Shown here piece by piece: positions 33,303 to 42,170 of a stretch of DNA of 43,230 nucleotides. The notes below the pieces were generated by a model. That model ran no database searches and was not told the DNA's origin. It saw nothing but the letters and a program-made list of their open reading frames with translations. The DNA is from an uncultured Bacteroidales bacterium. Its GTDB lineage: Bacteria; Bacteroidota; Bacteroidia; Bacteroidales; FEN-979. The stretch's first letter is position 1. Each line of letters opens with the position of its first letter. The DNA is taken from NCBI GenBank assembly GCA_903877385.1, contig CAIRDP010000006.1, positions 1 through 43,230 of the forward strand. Direction: 5' to 3'. The translations under genes and the position numbers were made by a program.

Positions 33303-33337
33303 ATCCCCGGTATTGAATGAAATATCATACCGGGGAT
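33303..33337 (-). terminator. Terminator after the S46 peptidase gene
   Basis: An 11-bp stem ATCCCCGGTAT (33303-33313) with ATACCGGGGAT (33327-33337) and a 13-nt loop. On the minus strand it is followed by a run of T, 24 nt past the peptidase stop. The rest of 33160-33360 shows nothing supportable. Confidence 0.85.
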
Positions 33338-33360
33338 CTGAGAAAAAATAAAAGTTTGCT

Positions 33361-35553
33361 CTACTGAACCAGGGTCAGTTCATTGATCAGGTTAGTAGCT
33401 CCGGCGAATTTATCAATGATGAAAAGGACATAACGGATATCCACATTGATAGTTCTCTGAAGATCGGGTTCGAATGAAATATCACCGCTCATGGCTTCCC
33501 AGTTCCCGTCAAAAGCAAGACCGATAAGTTGTCCGTCGGCATTGATTACAGGGCTTCCCGAATTGCCTCCCGTAATATCATTGGTAGTAAGGAAGCAAAC
33601 CATCATTTCGCCGTTTTGCCCGTATTTCCCATAATCTTTAAGCTGGTACAGGTCTTTCAGCTTCTTTTCAACGATGAATTCTTCGTTTTCCGGATCTTCC
33701 TTCTGCATTACCCCGTAAAGAGTGGTATAATAGTCGTAATGAACTGCATCGGCAGGGTAGTAGTCAAGAACTTTCCCATAACTAAGGCGCATGGTTGAAT
33801 TGGCATCGGGATAATACTTCCTGTCGGGGTCCATTTCGCGAAGGCCGGCAACAAACATACGGTTCCCTGCTGCAACATTGTTTCTCAGGGCTGTCATGGC
33901 ATTCATATACTTAGCAGCGGTTTCACCAACAGACTTTGAAAGTTTCCATGCCGGGTCTTTTTCAAGTGTTTTGCGGTTTGGCTTGGCCAGGAACCTGTTC
34001 AGGCTTTCGGCGGAAGCGAAGATCGAAGTAGAATAAACATTTTCGGCATAAGCTTTATAATCCGTGCCGAATTCTTTCGTGATTTCTGCAAAGACCGAAG
34101 GCTGTTCGGCTGCCGAAACATTCTGGAAGTATAATTTCAGGATTTCGGCAAGCTTCTTTTTCTCGATAGCCTGGTCTTTATCCTTGAACATGGAAGGCAC
34201 TGTTGTTTGAAAGGCTTCAATAGCTTTAGTCAGGGCAGCTTTGTCCTTTTTCTGGTAAGCATCCTCGATAGCTGAAGCCCTGCCGGCAGTCTGGATTATG
34301 TCAAGTCCTGATGCACCCGCATTGGAGTAAAACATAGGAACGGAAACTTTTGCCAGAGCAGCATAAGCCTGTCTAAGGTCGCCCAGAACATGCCCGTATT
34401 TCTTTTGCCTGGCAGCATCTTTGCTGCACCAGGCAGTGAATGCGGTTTCAATTTCCTGTTTCTTTTCTTCGACATGGTTGCGTTTCAGCATTTTGACCTG
34501 GCCGATATAATTTTTCCAGGTATTGGCTATACCTGCATAATTGCCCGCATAAGCGATCTTCACGGCCTTGTCAACATCCATTCTTTCCTTCATGACTTCA
34601 AGGTTCTTGCCATAAATGGTAATCAGCGCGGGATACTGAACATTGAGGTTGAATTCGAGACCGTAGGAAGTGAGGTAACGTGAAGTTCTGGCCGGATAAC
34701 CCCAAATCATGGCAAAATCGTTTTTCTTGATCCCCTTCAGGCTGACAGGCAGGTGGTAGGCAGGTTTGAGGGGAACGTTCTTCTTAGAATATTTTGAGGG
34801 ATTTCCTGCCGAATCGGCATAAATACGGAAAATGGTAAAGTCCCCGGTATGCCTTGGCCACATCCAGTTGTCGGTATCCCCGCCGAACTTCCCTATGGAT
34901 GAGGGGGGAGCACCAACAAGACGAACATCACGGTAAGTCTTGTAAACGAAAAGATAGAATTCATTTCCAGAATAGAATGACTGGACCACTGCGTCATATT
35001 TGCCGTCTTCTTCAGCCCTTTTCCTGATCCTGTTGCTGATGCTCCGGATTTTCAGCTGCCGGTCAGCTTCTTTCAGGGTATCGGGAAGGAAAGGAATAAT
35101 GGAATCGGTTTCGTTCTCAACTCTTATAAGAAAAGAAGCGCACATTCTTTCATTCGGCAGTTCTTCACTTTTGTTCATTGCCCAGAACCCGTTGGTAAGA
35201 TAGTCATGTTCGACCGTGCTGTGGCTTTCAACTGCGTTAAAGCCGCAGTGGTGATTTGTGAAGATCAGGCCCTGGTCCGAAACCACTTCGGCAGTACAGA
35301 AAAAGCCTTGCCCCCCTCCGTTGGCCGAAAGACCAACGATTGCATCTTTCAGGCTTGAGTGATTAATGTTATACAGTTCATCGGCTGTGAGGTGAAGCCC
35401 CATTTTCTGCATATCAACATAATTAAGGCGGTTAAGCAGGAGAGGCAGCCACATTCCTTCGTCGGGAGGATTGTCGGCAAAGGATGGCTGTGAAACGATC
35501 ACAATAAGCAGGGCAGCCGCGGCCAGCAATAATTTTTTAAAGATGTATTTCAT
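33361..35553 (-). CDS. S46 family dipeptidyl-peptidase, DPP7-like
   Basis: A 730-residue exported serine exopeptidase that removes dipeptides from peptide N-termini. The signal peptide ends near PSFADN. The catalytic His lies in TNHHCGF (99-105), DNWMWPRHTGDF is the N-terminal-amine pocket and Asp region, and the nucleophile is Ser665 in GGNSGSPVI. The residue after the substrate-anchoring Asp682 is Gly683 (AFDGNWE). In this family Gly marks DPP7 (hydrophobic P1) while Arg marks DPP11 (acidic P1), so DPP7-type specificity is expected. A role in peptide use is typical for asaccharolytic Bacteroidota. Lies 28 nt after the LysE gene on the same strand. Confidence 0.93.
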   Translation of the reverse strand: MKYIFKKLLLAAAALLIVIVSQPSFADNPPDEGMWLPLLLNRLNYVDMQKMGLHLTADELYNINHSSLKDAIVGLSANGGGQGFFCTAEVVSDQGLIFTNHHCGFNAVESHSTVEHDYLTNGFWAMNKSEELPNERMCASFLIRVENETDSIIPFLPDTLKEADRQLKIRSISNRIRKRAEEDGKYDAVVQSFYSGNEFYLFVYKTYRDVRLVGAPPSSIGKFGGDTDNWMWPRHTGDFTIFRIYADSAGNPSKYSKKNVPLKPAYHLPVSLKGIKKNDFAMIWGYPARTSRYLTSYGLEFNLNVQYPALITIYGKNLEVMKERMDVDKAVKIAYAGNYAGIANTWKNYIGQVKMLKRNHVEEKKQEIETAFTAWCSKDAARQKKYGHVLGDLRQAYAALAKVSVPMFYSNAGASGLDIIQTAGRASAIEDAYQKKDKAALTKAIEAFQTTVPSMFKDKDQAIEKKKLAEILKLYFQNVSAAEQPSVFAEITKEFGTDYKAYAENVYSTSIFASAESLNRFLAKPNRKTLEKDPAWKLSKSVGETAAKYMNAMTALRNNVAAGNRMFVAGLREMDPDRKYYPDANSTMRLSYGKVLDYYPADAVHYDYYTTLYGVMQKEDPENEEFIVEKKLKDLYQLKDYGKYGQNGEMMVCFLTTNDITGGNSGSPVINADGQLIGLAFDGNWEAMSGDISFEPDLQRTINVDIRYVLFIIDKFAGATNLINELTLVQ

Positions 35554-35581
35554 AGAAAGAGATTAAATAGTGGATAATTAA

Positions 35582-36265
35582 TTAAGGCATATGTATTGAA
35601 AATCCTTTGTAATATTCGACCAGGGACCCGGCAATGATGAATGAGCCAATGATCATAAACAATAAACCTACAATGCGGTTCAGCCATAGCTTAACCTGTG
35701 GGTTCCCGAGTATTTTTATCTTGTTGGCGAGAATGCACTTCAGGATATCGGTTGTGAGAACCATGAATAATGTCCCGCTGAAGAAAAGAGCTACGGCTCT
35801 CTGGTCGCCACCGTATGTTGCATTGATGGCAAGCATGGAAGTGATCCAGAATACCCAGAGAAAAGGATTGGCTATGTTAAGTACAAATCCTTTGAAAAAA
35901 TATGGTATAAGACCGGGTTTCTTGACTTTTATTTCATTTATGGCCTCCACCTGCTCGGTCATCGGTACCCTTTTAAAGAAAGTGTAGATGCCGAAAATGG
36001 TCATAATAGCACCACCTATAATCCCAAGTACCAGGTGGTAAAACTTGTCATTGACGATCTGAGAAGCCCCAAAGTAAAAACCTATAACAAGGGCAAGGTC
36101 ACTGAAAAAAATTCCGAGGGCAAGAGAGATACCGGTTTTAATACCATGTTTTACGCTGGTCTGTAAAAGGGCAAAGAGCGCCGGGCCCAGGGTAATGGCA
36201 ATGGTAATACCCAGGATCATGCCCTCGAAAAGAGGGTGCAGAATAGTCAGGCTATTGACAACCAT
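35582..36265 (-). CDS. LysE family amino-acid exporter
   Basis: A 227-residue inner-membrane protein with about six hydrophobic segments. The N-terminal PLFEGMILGITIAITLGPALFALLQTS matches the LysE/RhtB signature with the conserved GP, and the centre carries NIANPFLWVFWITSML. It probably exports amino acids or small peptide derivatives. Its start overlaps the GH3 gene by 14 nt and the S46 peptidase gene follows after 28 nt. Export of amino acids next to a dipeptide-releasing peptidase is a possible functional link. Confidence 0.88.
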   Translation of the reverse strand: MVVNSLTILHPLFEGMILGITIAITLGPALFALLQTSVKHGIKTGISLALGIFFSDLALVIGFYFGASQIVNDKFYHLVLGIIGGAIMTIFGIYTFFKRVPMTEQVEAINEIKVKKPGLIPYFFKGFVLNIANPFLWVFWITSMLAINATYGGDQRAVALFFSGTLFMVLTTDILKCILANKIKILGNPQVKLWLNRIVGLLFMIIGSFIIAGSLVEYYKGFSIHMP

Positions 36266-37787
36266 AATTTCTAAGATGCTCTTCCCAGGATTTCAGCTGC
36301 TGATTTTTAAGAACGCGGGGAAATTTATGAGCCCCTCCTTCTTTTCCCTGAGCCTTCATCCAGTCATAAAAAGCCTGCAAAGGTATAATTTCCGCCTGAA
36401 TTTCCCTAATGGCTTCGAGTCTTTCCACGCGGTAATCGTCGTTCAGGGTTTTAAGGTAATCATCAAGCCTGCCGGCCAGGACCAGAGGGTCTGCAGGACT
36501 GTCGGTTCCCAGGTACCATTTGTGGCCAAACAGGCTTCCATGGCGAATGCCGCATACCGTAAACTCGCTGATCATAATATTCATCTCATCCTGCAGCATC
36601 TTTACAGCCCTGTTCATATTATCCTGGGAAAGATGTTCCCCGCAAAGGTTCAGGAAATGCTTGGTCCTCCCCGTTAGCTGGATCTCACAGGTTTTCGTAT
36701 TGGTAAATTTTAAAGTATCGCCGATAAGATACCTCCAGGCCCCGGCACAGGTTGAAAGAAGGAGGGCATAATTGCGGCCTTCCTCCACTTCCTTTAAGCT
36801 CAGGGATTCTGAATTTTCTTTAAGATTGCCTTCTTCATCGAAATTCCTGCCGGTATAGGGAATAAATTCATAGTATATTCCATTATCGGTAATCAGGACC
36901 ATGGAATTTTTATTATCGGGATACTGATAGGCAATATAACCTTCCGATGAAAGGTATGACTCATTGTAAACGATAGGCTTCCCTAAAAGTTGCTGAAAGC
37001 TGTTCACATATGGCTCAAACGAAACGCCGCTGTGCACATAAGCGCCGAAGTTCGGCCAGATCTCATGGATATGGCTTAGTTTATATTCCGAGATGATCCG
37101 TTCAAGGATGATCTGTATCCATGCGGGAACCCCTACAACAATCCCTATGTCCCATAACGGAGCATTACGCACGATCTCGTTAAGCTTGACCTGCCATTCC
37201 ACCTCCCTTGAAATGCTTTTCCCCGGTTTGTAGAAATGCTGAAACCAAAAGGGGATGTTTTTAGCCGTTATACCCGACACATCACCCTGGTAATACGTGC
37301 CGTTATACTGCAAATGGGTGCTTCCGCCGATCATAAGTATGCCTTTCTCGTAAAACTCATCGGGGAAGTCGTATTTAGTAGTGCTTACAAGAAGGCGAAT
37401 AGTTGCCTTCCTGATTGCCCATAGCATATCGCTGGTCACCGGGATCTGTTTTGAGGAAGCATCGGCAGTGCCGGAGGTCAGGGCAAAATATTTAACCCGG
37501 CCCGGCCATGTTACATAGGATTCACCGTTAAGGCTCCTGTACCACCAGGACCTGAACATGGAATTATAATCATGAATGGGGATGTTTGAGCGAAATGCAT
37601 CAATGATATCGGGTGATTCAAGCAGGTCGGAAAAGCGGTAGTGTTCGCCAAAGGCAGTTCCCTGGGCCTTTACCATCAGCTTTTTAAGGACTCTTTTTTG
37701 TTCGCCAACAGGGTCGGTTGTTTTAATATCGATAGGGAACCGTCTCAGCTCATATGCCTTTTTAATTATAGACCCAAGTAGCGGCAT
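36252..37787 (-). CDS. GH3-family acyl-adenylate-forming protein
   Basis: A 511-residue protein of the GH3 (auxin-responsive promoter) family, common in Bacteroidota. Plant members adenylate carboxylic acids and join them to amino acids; the bacterial substrate is unknown. Recognisable blocks are YFALTSGTADASSKQIPVT (the ATP/phosphate motif, SGT), YNESYLSSEGYIAYQ, WRYLIGDTLKF and ELTGRTKHFLN-like QLTGRTKHFLNLCGEHLS. The length matches the family. It heads a probable operon with lysE-like and S46 peptidase genes. Confidence 0.9.
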   Translation of the reverse strand: MPLLGSIIKKAYELRRFPIDIKTTDPVGEQKRVLKKLMVKAQGTAFGEHYRFSDLLESPDIIDAFRSNIPIHDYNSMFRSWWYRSLNGESYVTWPGRVKYFALTSGTADASSKQIPVTSDMLWAIRKATIRLLVSTTKYDFPDEFYEKGILMIGGSTHLQYNGTYYQGDVSGITAKNIPFWFQHFYKPGKSISREVEWQVKLNEIVRNAPLWDIGIVVGVPAWIQIILERIISEYKLSHIHEIWPNFGAYVHSGVSFEPYVNSFQQLLGKPIVYNESYLSSEGYIAYQYPDNKNSMVLITDNGIYYEFIPYTGRNFDEEGNLKENSESLSLKEVEEGRNYALLLSTCAGAWRYLIGDTLKFTNTKTCEIQLTGRTKHFLNLCGEHLSQDNMNRAVKMLQDEMNIMISEFTVCGIRHGSLFGHKWYLGTDSPADPLVLAGRLDDYLKTLNDDYRVERLEAIREIQAEIIPLQAFYDWMKAQGKEGGAHKFPRVLKNQQLKSWEEHLRNYGCQ

Positions 37788-37874
37788 CCCTTAAATATTA
37801 TTAGAATCGTGTAAAATTACTAAAAAAAGATACTTACTTTCGAATCAGATTTAATCACTCCCGGTAAATTCCCA

Positions 37875-37919
37875 GCCCCTTTGGGGCGGAACCCGGGTCC
37901 AGGGCTCTGCCCTGGGGTT
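37875..37919. repeat. GC-rich double-hairpin element (REP-like)
   Basis: GCCCC-TTT-GGGGC (37875-37887) is followed by AACC, CCAGGGC-TCT-GCCCTGG and GGTT (37890-37919), two hairpins with very GC-rich stems in an AT-leaning intergenic region. The form resembles extragenic palindromic elements that occur in many copies in some genomes. Only one copy is in this window, so repetition is not shown. It lies between the divergent GH3 and EEP genes, 50 nt before the EEP start. Confidence 0.55.
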
Positions 37920-37970
37920 AATACCGGTTTATCAAGCAGCAACAAAGGGAATCAGCAAAACAAACAACCC

Positions 37971-39056
37971 ATGAAGAAGAAAATCCTTTATACGGTGTTA
38001 ACAGTAGCGGGACTATTGTTATTTGCAGCATGCGGGATTTTAGGTTATTTGCAGTTCACCGAGTACAAGCCTGCACCTGTTGAACAGGTCCAGGCATTCG
38101 GGAAAGGATCACCGCTCGCTGCAGATAAAACAGAGTTCTCGGTTATGACATGGAATATTGGTTATGCAGGTCTGGGCAGGGAAACAGACTATTTTTACGA
38201 TGGAGGGACCATGGTGCAGCCCGAAAAAAAGGATATGGAATCTTTTTTGAAAGGAATATATTCGGAACTGAAATCAACTGACAGCCTTGACTTTGTTTTT
38301 TTGCAGGAAGTTGACATCAACAGCAAACGTTCATACCACGAAAATCAGCTTGAGGAGCTGAAGAAGGCGTTACCAGAGCACTGTTATGCCTTTGCCCTGA
38401 ACTACAAGGTAGCTTACATCCCGATTCCTGTTTTGGAACCCATAGGACAGGTTAACGCAGGCATCTGCACTTTTTCAAAGAACCCTTCGGAGAGCAACGA
38501 ACGGCATGCCTATGATGCTTTCTTTTCCTGGCCCAAGAGGCTGGCCTTCCTCAAAAGGTGTTTCCTTGCCTCATCTTTTGAAGTCTGTGGGGGGAAGCAG
38601 CTGATTATGGTTAACCTCCACAATTCAGCATATGATGTTACGGGGGAACTTCGCAGCAAAGAACTTGCCCAGCTCCAGGCATACCTTCAGATGGAATATC
38701 AGGAAGGAAGCTTTATTGTTGTAGGAGGCGACTGGAATATGAACCCCCGGGGGTTCCTTCCGCAAGGAATAAGTTCAGGAGACAAGGCATATTCAATAAA
38801 GCCTGCCATGGACAGTACATTCATGCCCGGCTGGCAGGTTGTTTATGACCCTGCATTACCTACCAACCGTAATACCGACGCACCTTATAAAAAAGGTGTA
38901 ACAGGTACAACCGCGATTGATTTTTTCCTCGTTTCTCCCAATGTTACTGTATTAAAATGTTTTACCCTGGACAAGGGTTTCGAAAATACCGACCATAATC
39001 CTGTTTTTTTAAAATTCAGGCTTCAGGCTGAAGTCCCGGGTTTTTCTTTTTTATAA
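37971..39056 (+). CDS. Membrane-anchored endonuclease/exonuclease/phosphatase (EEP) family protein
   Basis: A 361-residue protein with a hydrophobic N-terminus (MKKKILYTVLTVAGLLLFAACG), either a membrane anchor or a lipobox with Cys near 22. The EEP fold motifs are present: MTWNIGYAG, FLQEVDINSKRSYHENQ, MVNLHNSAYD, VGGDWNMNP, TAIDFFLVS and the terminal TDHNPVFLKF catalytic His. It may cleave a phosphodiester in nucleic acid, lipid or inositol phosphate outside the cytoplasm. The AUG at 37971 is preferred over one 90 nt upstream, which would code through the palindromic element. RluA follows by 11 nt. Confidence 0.82.
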   Translation: MKKKILYTVLTVAGLLLFAACGILGYLQFTEYKPAPVEQVQAFGKGSPLAADKTEFSVMTWNIGYAGLGRETDYFYDGGTMVQPEKKDMESFLKGIYSELKSTDSLDFVFLQEVDINSKRSYHENQLEELKKALPEHCYAFALNYKVAYIPIPVLEPIGQVNAGICTFSKNPSESNERHAYDAFFSWPKRLAFLKRCFLASSFEVCGGKQLIMVNLHNSAYDVTGELRSKELAQLQAYLQMEYQEGSFIVVGGDWNMNPRGFLPQGISSGDKAYSIKPAMDSTFMPGWQVVYDPALPTNRNTDAPYKKGVTGTTAIDFFLVSPNVTVLKCFTLDKGFENTDHNPVFLKFRLQAEVPGFSFL

Positions 39057-39067
39057 ATTGTGCATTC

Positions 39068-39955
39068 ATGCTGAACAAGCCCGAAAAACATACCGTACGT
39101 GAAGAAAGCCCGCTGCTTGATTTTCTGGCAGGACAATATCCGCAGTCATCGAAAACAAGCCTTAAAAAGATAATAAGCCATGGCAGTATCACGGTCAACG
39201 GGAGGACCGTTAAAAATCCTGCGGCTGTAATTAAGCCCGGTGATGAGATCGGTTACATTAAGCATACGGTGGTGGTAAGAGCGTATGCCCCGTTCAGGAT
39301 CATTTTTGAAGACGAGCAGATAATTGTTATCGATAAACCTGCCGGGATGCTGACTTACGGTGAAAAAGGCAGCAGCGGAACTTCTGTCTATAAAGAACTT
39401 AAAGAATACCTGAGTGCGGCCTCAAAAAGCAGGGCGGAATTGTTCGTGGTTCATCGTCTCGACAGGGAAGTATCAGGTTTGCTGCTGTTTTCCAAAACCG
39501 AGAAAGTCCAGGAAAAGCTGAAGGAAAACTGGCATGAGTTTACCAAAAAATACCGTTCCATGGTTGAAGGCGTTCTGGAAGAAAAATCAGGAGTAGCAAA
39601 AAGCTGGTTATCTGATGGCCCGGAATTCAAAGTTCATTCAGGAAAGGAGAGGGAAGGGGCCAGGTATGCCGAGACAAACTGGCAGGTGCTGAAAGTGATG
39701 GAAAATCATACTCTTCTGGAATTACAGCTTGTAACCGGGCGAAAAAACCAGATCAGGGTCCAGCTTTCCGACATGGGTCATCCTGTTGTTGGCGACAGGA
39801 AATACGGGGCCGATGCATCATTTGAGAGAAGAATCAGGCTTCATGGTTGTTATTTGCACATCCGGCATCCTAAAACCGATGAATGGCTTGAATTCCACAG
39901 TGATCTGCCCAGGGGATTCCTGGTTTTAAAGCCTGAAAATGAGAAATACAAATAG
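39068..39955 (+). CDS. RluA-family pseudouridine synthase
   Basis: A 295-residue rRNA/tRNA pseudouridine synthase. An S4-like RNA-binding domain is at 12-65 (LKKIISHGSITVNGRTVKNP). The catalytic motif is HRLDREVSGLLLFSKT with Asp132, and the C-terminal block is VTGRKNQIRVQLSDMGHPVVGDRKYG. The target base cannot be told. The stop is 4 nt from the convergent TrmH gene. Confidence 0.93.
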   Translation: MLNKPEKHTVREESPLLDFLAGQYPQSSKTSLKKIISHGSITVNGRTVKNPAAVIKPGDEIGYIKHTVVVRAYAPFRIIFEDEQIIVIDKPAGMLTYGEKGSSGTSVYKELKEYLSAASKSRAELFVVHRLDREVSGLLLFSKTEKVQEKLKENWHEFTKKYRSMVEGVLEEKSGVAKSWLSDGPEFKVHSGKEREGARYAETNWQVLKVMENHTLLELQLVTGRKNQIRVQLSDMGHPVVGDRKYGADASFERRIRLHGCYLHIRHPKTDEWLEFHSDLPRGFLVLKPENEKYK

Positions 39956-39959
39956 CTGA

Positions 39960-40760
39960 TCAGTTCCCGAAATTCCGCTGTCGCCTTGCCTCAAAAACCA
40001 CGATGGCTGCGGATACAGACACATTCATTGAATCGATTTTGCCACTCATTGGAATTTTAATTGCCTGGTCTGCCATTGTAAGCCATTGTTCGCTGAGGCC
40101 TGTGGATTCAGTTCCCATTACAAAAGCGGCAGGACTGCGGAAGTCACAGTTGTGATAAAACAGATCGGCTCCAAGCGAAGTTGCATACGAGCTGATTTTT
40201 TTTGAACGAAGCCATTCCAGGGTTTCCCGGGTGGAACTGACCGCTACGGGAACAGTGAAGATGCAGCCTACGCTGGAACGTACGGCATTTGGGTTATAAA
40301 TATCGGTGAGCGGATCGCAGATTATGACGGCATCAAGCCTGGCCGCATCCGCCGTGCGAAGCAAAGCCCCCAGGTTCCCCGGCTTTTCAACAGCCTCAAG
40401 TACCAGGATAAGGGGGTTGGAACTAAGGGTCAGATCACTTAATCCCTGGTGTTTCGGCCGTGCAAGTGCAATTATACCTTCGGCATCATTCCTGTACGCC
40501 ATACGGTTATATACCTGAAGTGAAACCTCGACAAGCCCGGCCTTAAATGAAGTGCTGATGTTTGTTACTTCTTCAGGCAAGAGTAATTCGGGGCAGATGA
40601 ATACCGATTGTATTGAGAATTTGCCCGAAACGGCCAGTTTGAATTCACGCAGGCCTTCAATTATAAACAGATCCTGTTTTTTCCGCTCCCGCGATTTCTC
40701 GCTGAGCAATAATACATTTTTTATTAGTGGATTTTGAAGGCTTGTGATTTGTTGTATCAT
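39960..40760 (-). CDS. TrmH/SpoU-family RNA methyltransferase
   Basis: A 266-residue 2'-O-methyltransferase of the SPOUT class. Its N-terminal substrate-binding part starts MIQQITSLQNPLIKNV. The SPOUT trefoil-knot motifs are LVLEAVEKPGNLGALLRTADAARLDAVII (motif 1, N-x-G-x-x-x-R), AFVMGTESTGLS (motif 2) and SMNVSVSAAIVVFEARRQ (motif 3). AUG 40760 is used instead of 40775 because the shorter start fits the family. The RNA target is unknown. It is divergent from the Rrf2 gene across 121 nt. Confidence 0.92.
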   Translation of the reverse strand: MIQQITSLQNPLIKNVLLLSEKSRERKKQDLFIIEGLREFKLAVSGKFSIQSVFICPELLLPEEVTNISTSFKAGLVEVSLQVYNRMAYRNDAEGIIALARPKHQGLSDLTLSSNPLILVLEAVEKPGNLGALLRTADAARLDAVIICDPLTDIYNPNAVRSSVGCIFTVPVAVSSTRETLEWLRSKKISSYATSLGADLFYHNCDFRSPAAFVMGTESTGLSEQWLTMADQAIKIPMSGKIDSMNVSVSAAIVVFEARRQRNFGN

Positions 40761-40848
40761 AGGCCGAAGGTACAAAGAAATCAGAAATGATTTTTTTCGG
40801 CAGCTTTGAAAAAATCCTGATCAGTTCATGTGAGAAGGGAAATTTTTG

Positions 40849-40856
40849 TAAATTTG
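40849..40856 (+). promoter_or_regulatory. Putative -7 element for the rrf2-like gene
   Basis: TAAATTTG matches TAnnTTTG, and a TTC at 40825-40827 is in the -33 position (one base off TTG). The AUG at 40882 is 25 nt further. Confidence 0.4.
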
Positions 40857-40881
40857 CGTATTCAAGTACCACAAATATTTT

Positions 40882-41280
40882 ATGTCGAAAATTTTTGCAT
40901 TATCAGAAGCTGCCTCGATTGCAATTCACAGTGTGGTTTTAATCGCACGTACCGAAGAAGGCATCAATGCCGTAAAAATCGCTGAATTTACAGGGTTTTC
41001 CAAAAATCATATTGCTAAAGTGCTGCAACGGCTTGTGAAGAGTGATTTGTTGAAATCGGTAAGAGGACCAGCAGGCGGGTTTACCATGAAAAGAAATCCG
41101 AAAGATCTCAGTTTGCTGGATATTTATCAGGCTATCGAAGGCCCGATAGAAATGACCGATTGCCCCCTGGCTTATGAGATTTGCAACTTCGACCGTTGTT
41201 TGATGGGTAATGTTATTAACAAATTAACTTCTGAATTCAGAAAATTTCTTGAAGACCAGACCCTGAGTGCATACTTGTAG
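40882..41280 (+). CDS. Rrf2-family transcriptional regulator with a three-Cys cluster
   Basis: A 132-residue Rrf2 regulator: winged-helix start FALSEAASIAIHSVVLIA, wing motif VRGPAGGF, and three Cys at C94, C101 and C106 (C-x6-C-x4-C), the kind of set that binds an Fe-S cluster in IscR and NsrR. It is therefore likely redox-, NO- or iron-sulfur-responsive. The AUG gives a full family N-terminus. A ferredoxin-like gene follows 57 nt later, a probable target or operon partner; the spacer holds two TAAATG repeats 12 nt apart (41306 and 41318). Confidence 0.92.
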   Translation: MSKIFALSEAASIAIHSVVLIARTEEGINAVKIAEFTGFSKNHIAKVLQRLVKSDLLKSVRGPAGGFTMKRNPKDLSLLDIYQAIEGPIEMTDCPLAYEICNFDRCLMGNVINKLTSEFRKFLEDQTLSAYL

Positions 41281-41337
41281 CTAATTTTTTTTAAGCAAAA
41301 AAACGTAAATGAATACCTAAATGCATATATAAAGTTT

Positions 41338-41994
41338 ATGTCAAGAAAGATCATACAGATAGATGATGAAAAATGCAATGGTTGCGGGTTATGTATCACA
41401 AACTGTCATGAAGGCGCGCTCAGGGTCATTGACGGTAAAGCTCGCCTGATCAGTGAGCTGTTCTGCGACGGGCTGGGAGCATGCATAGGGCATTGTCCTG
41501 AGGGAGCGATTGAAATCATTGAGCGGGAAGCTGAAGAATCGGCCATTACAGATCATTTCCCGCTTGTTGCCGGACTGGCAGAAGCCAGCTCGGAGCTGAG
41601 GCAGTGGCCTGTTCAGATGCATCTGCTGAACCCTTCCGCTTCTTATTTCAGGAACGCCGATTTAGTGCTGGCAGCAGATTGTGCAGCATTTGCAATGGGC
41701 AATTTCCATTCACGTTTTTTAAAAGGAAAATCACTGGCAATTGCCTGTCCGAAGTTAGACAGCAACAAGGAATCCTATATTGAGAAACTCAGTTCGATGA
41801 TAGGCCAGGCGAAGATCAATTCATTGACTGTTGTTATGATGGAAGTTCCCTGCTGCGGAGGCTTGCTTCAATTTGCAAGGATTGCTGCTGAAAAAGCCGG
41901 GAGGAGCATCCCTGTAAAAAAAGCAATTATCAGCATACAGGGGGAAGTGCTTTCGGTGGAATCTGTATGGTTTCAGCATGAAAATAAGCAATGA
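41338..41994 (+). CDS. Ferredoxin-like 4Fe-4S protein with C-terminal Cys-containing domain
   Basis: A 218-residue cytoplasmic protein. The first cluster motif is C13-x2-C16-x2-C19-x3-C23. The second, C43-x5-C49-x3-C53, has Leu46 where the usual second Cys would be, and the CDGLGACIGHCPEGA form is typical of this Bacteroidota family. The remaining 150 residues hold LAADCAAFAMG, SLAIACPKLD and MEVPCCGGL, so more Cys may bind metal or take part in redox chemistry. It is encoded downstream of an Rrf2 regulator. The reaction is unknown. Confidence 0.85.
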   Translation: MSRKIIQIDDEKCNGCGLCITNCHEGALRVIDGKARLISELFCDGLGACIGHCPEGAIEIIEREAEESAITDHFPLVAGLAEASSELRQWPVQMHLLNPSASYFRNADLVLAADCAAFAMGNFHSRFLKGKSLAIACPKLDSNKESYIEKLSSMIGQAKINSLTVVMMEVPCCGGLLQFARIAAEKAGRSIPVKKAIISIQGEVLSVESVWFQHENKQ

Positions 41995-42170
41995 CATGAT
42001 TTATCCGGACAACCTTATTGCAAGGATAATGTCTCTTTTAACCGGCAGGCTTGATAATAAAATGAACTTCTTTCATCTATGTAGTGTTTTTTCCCTAACA
42101 TTTTTCATTATTTTTGCTAACTATTTTTCCAGAAAATTTTATTGTAGTATTAATTAATCAGGTAATCAGC
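41995..42170. other. Intergenic region before the last gene
   Basis: No gene seen. TATTTTTG at 42109-42116 fits the -7 consensus about 55 nt before the GTG start at 42171, but no -33 element stands out. Confidence 0.3.

Noticed and set aside
37881-37970. N-terminal extension of the EEP protein by 30 residues
   Set aside because: It would translate through the GC-rich palindromic element and gives a non-family peptide before a normal signal or anchor sequence.
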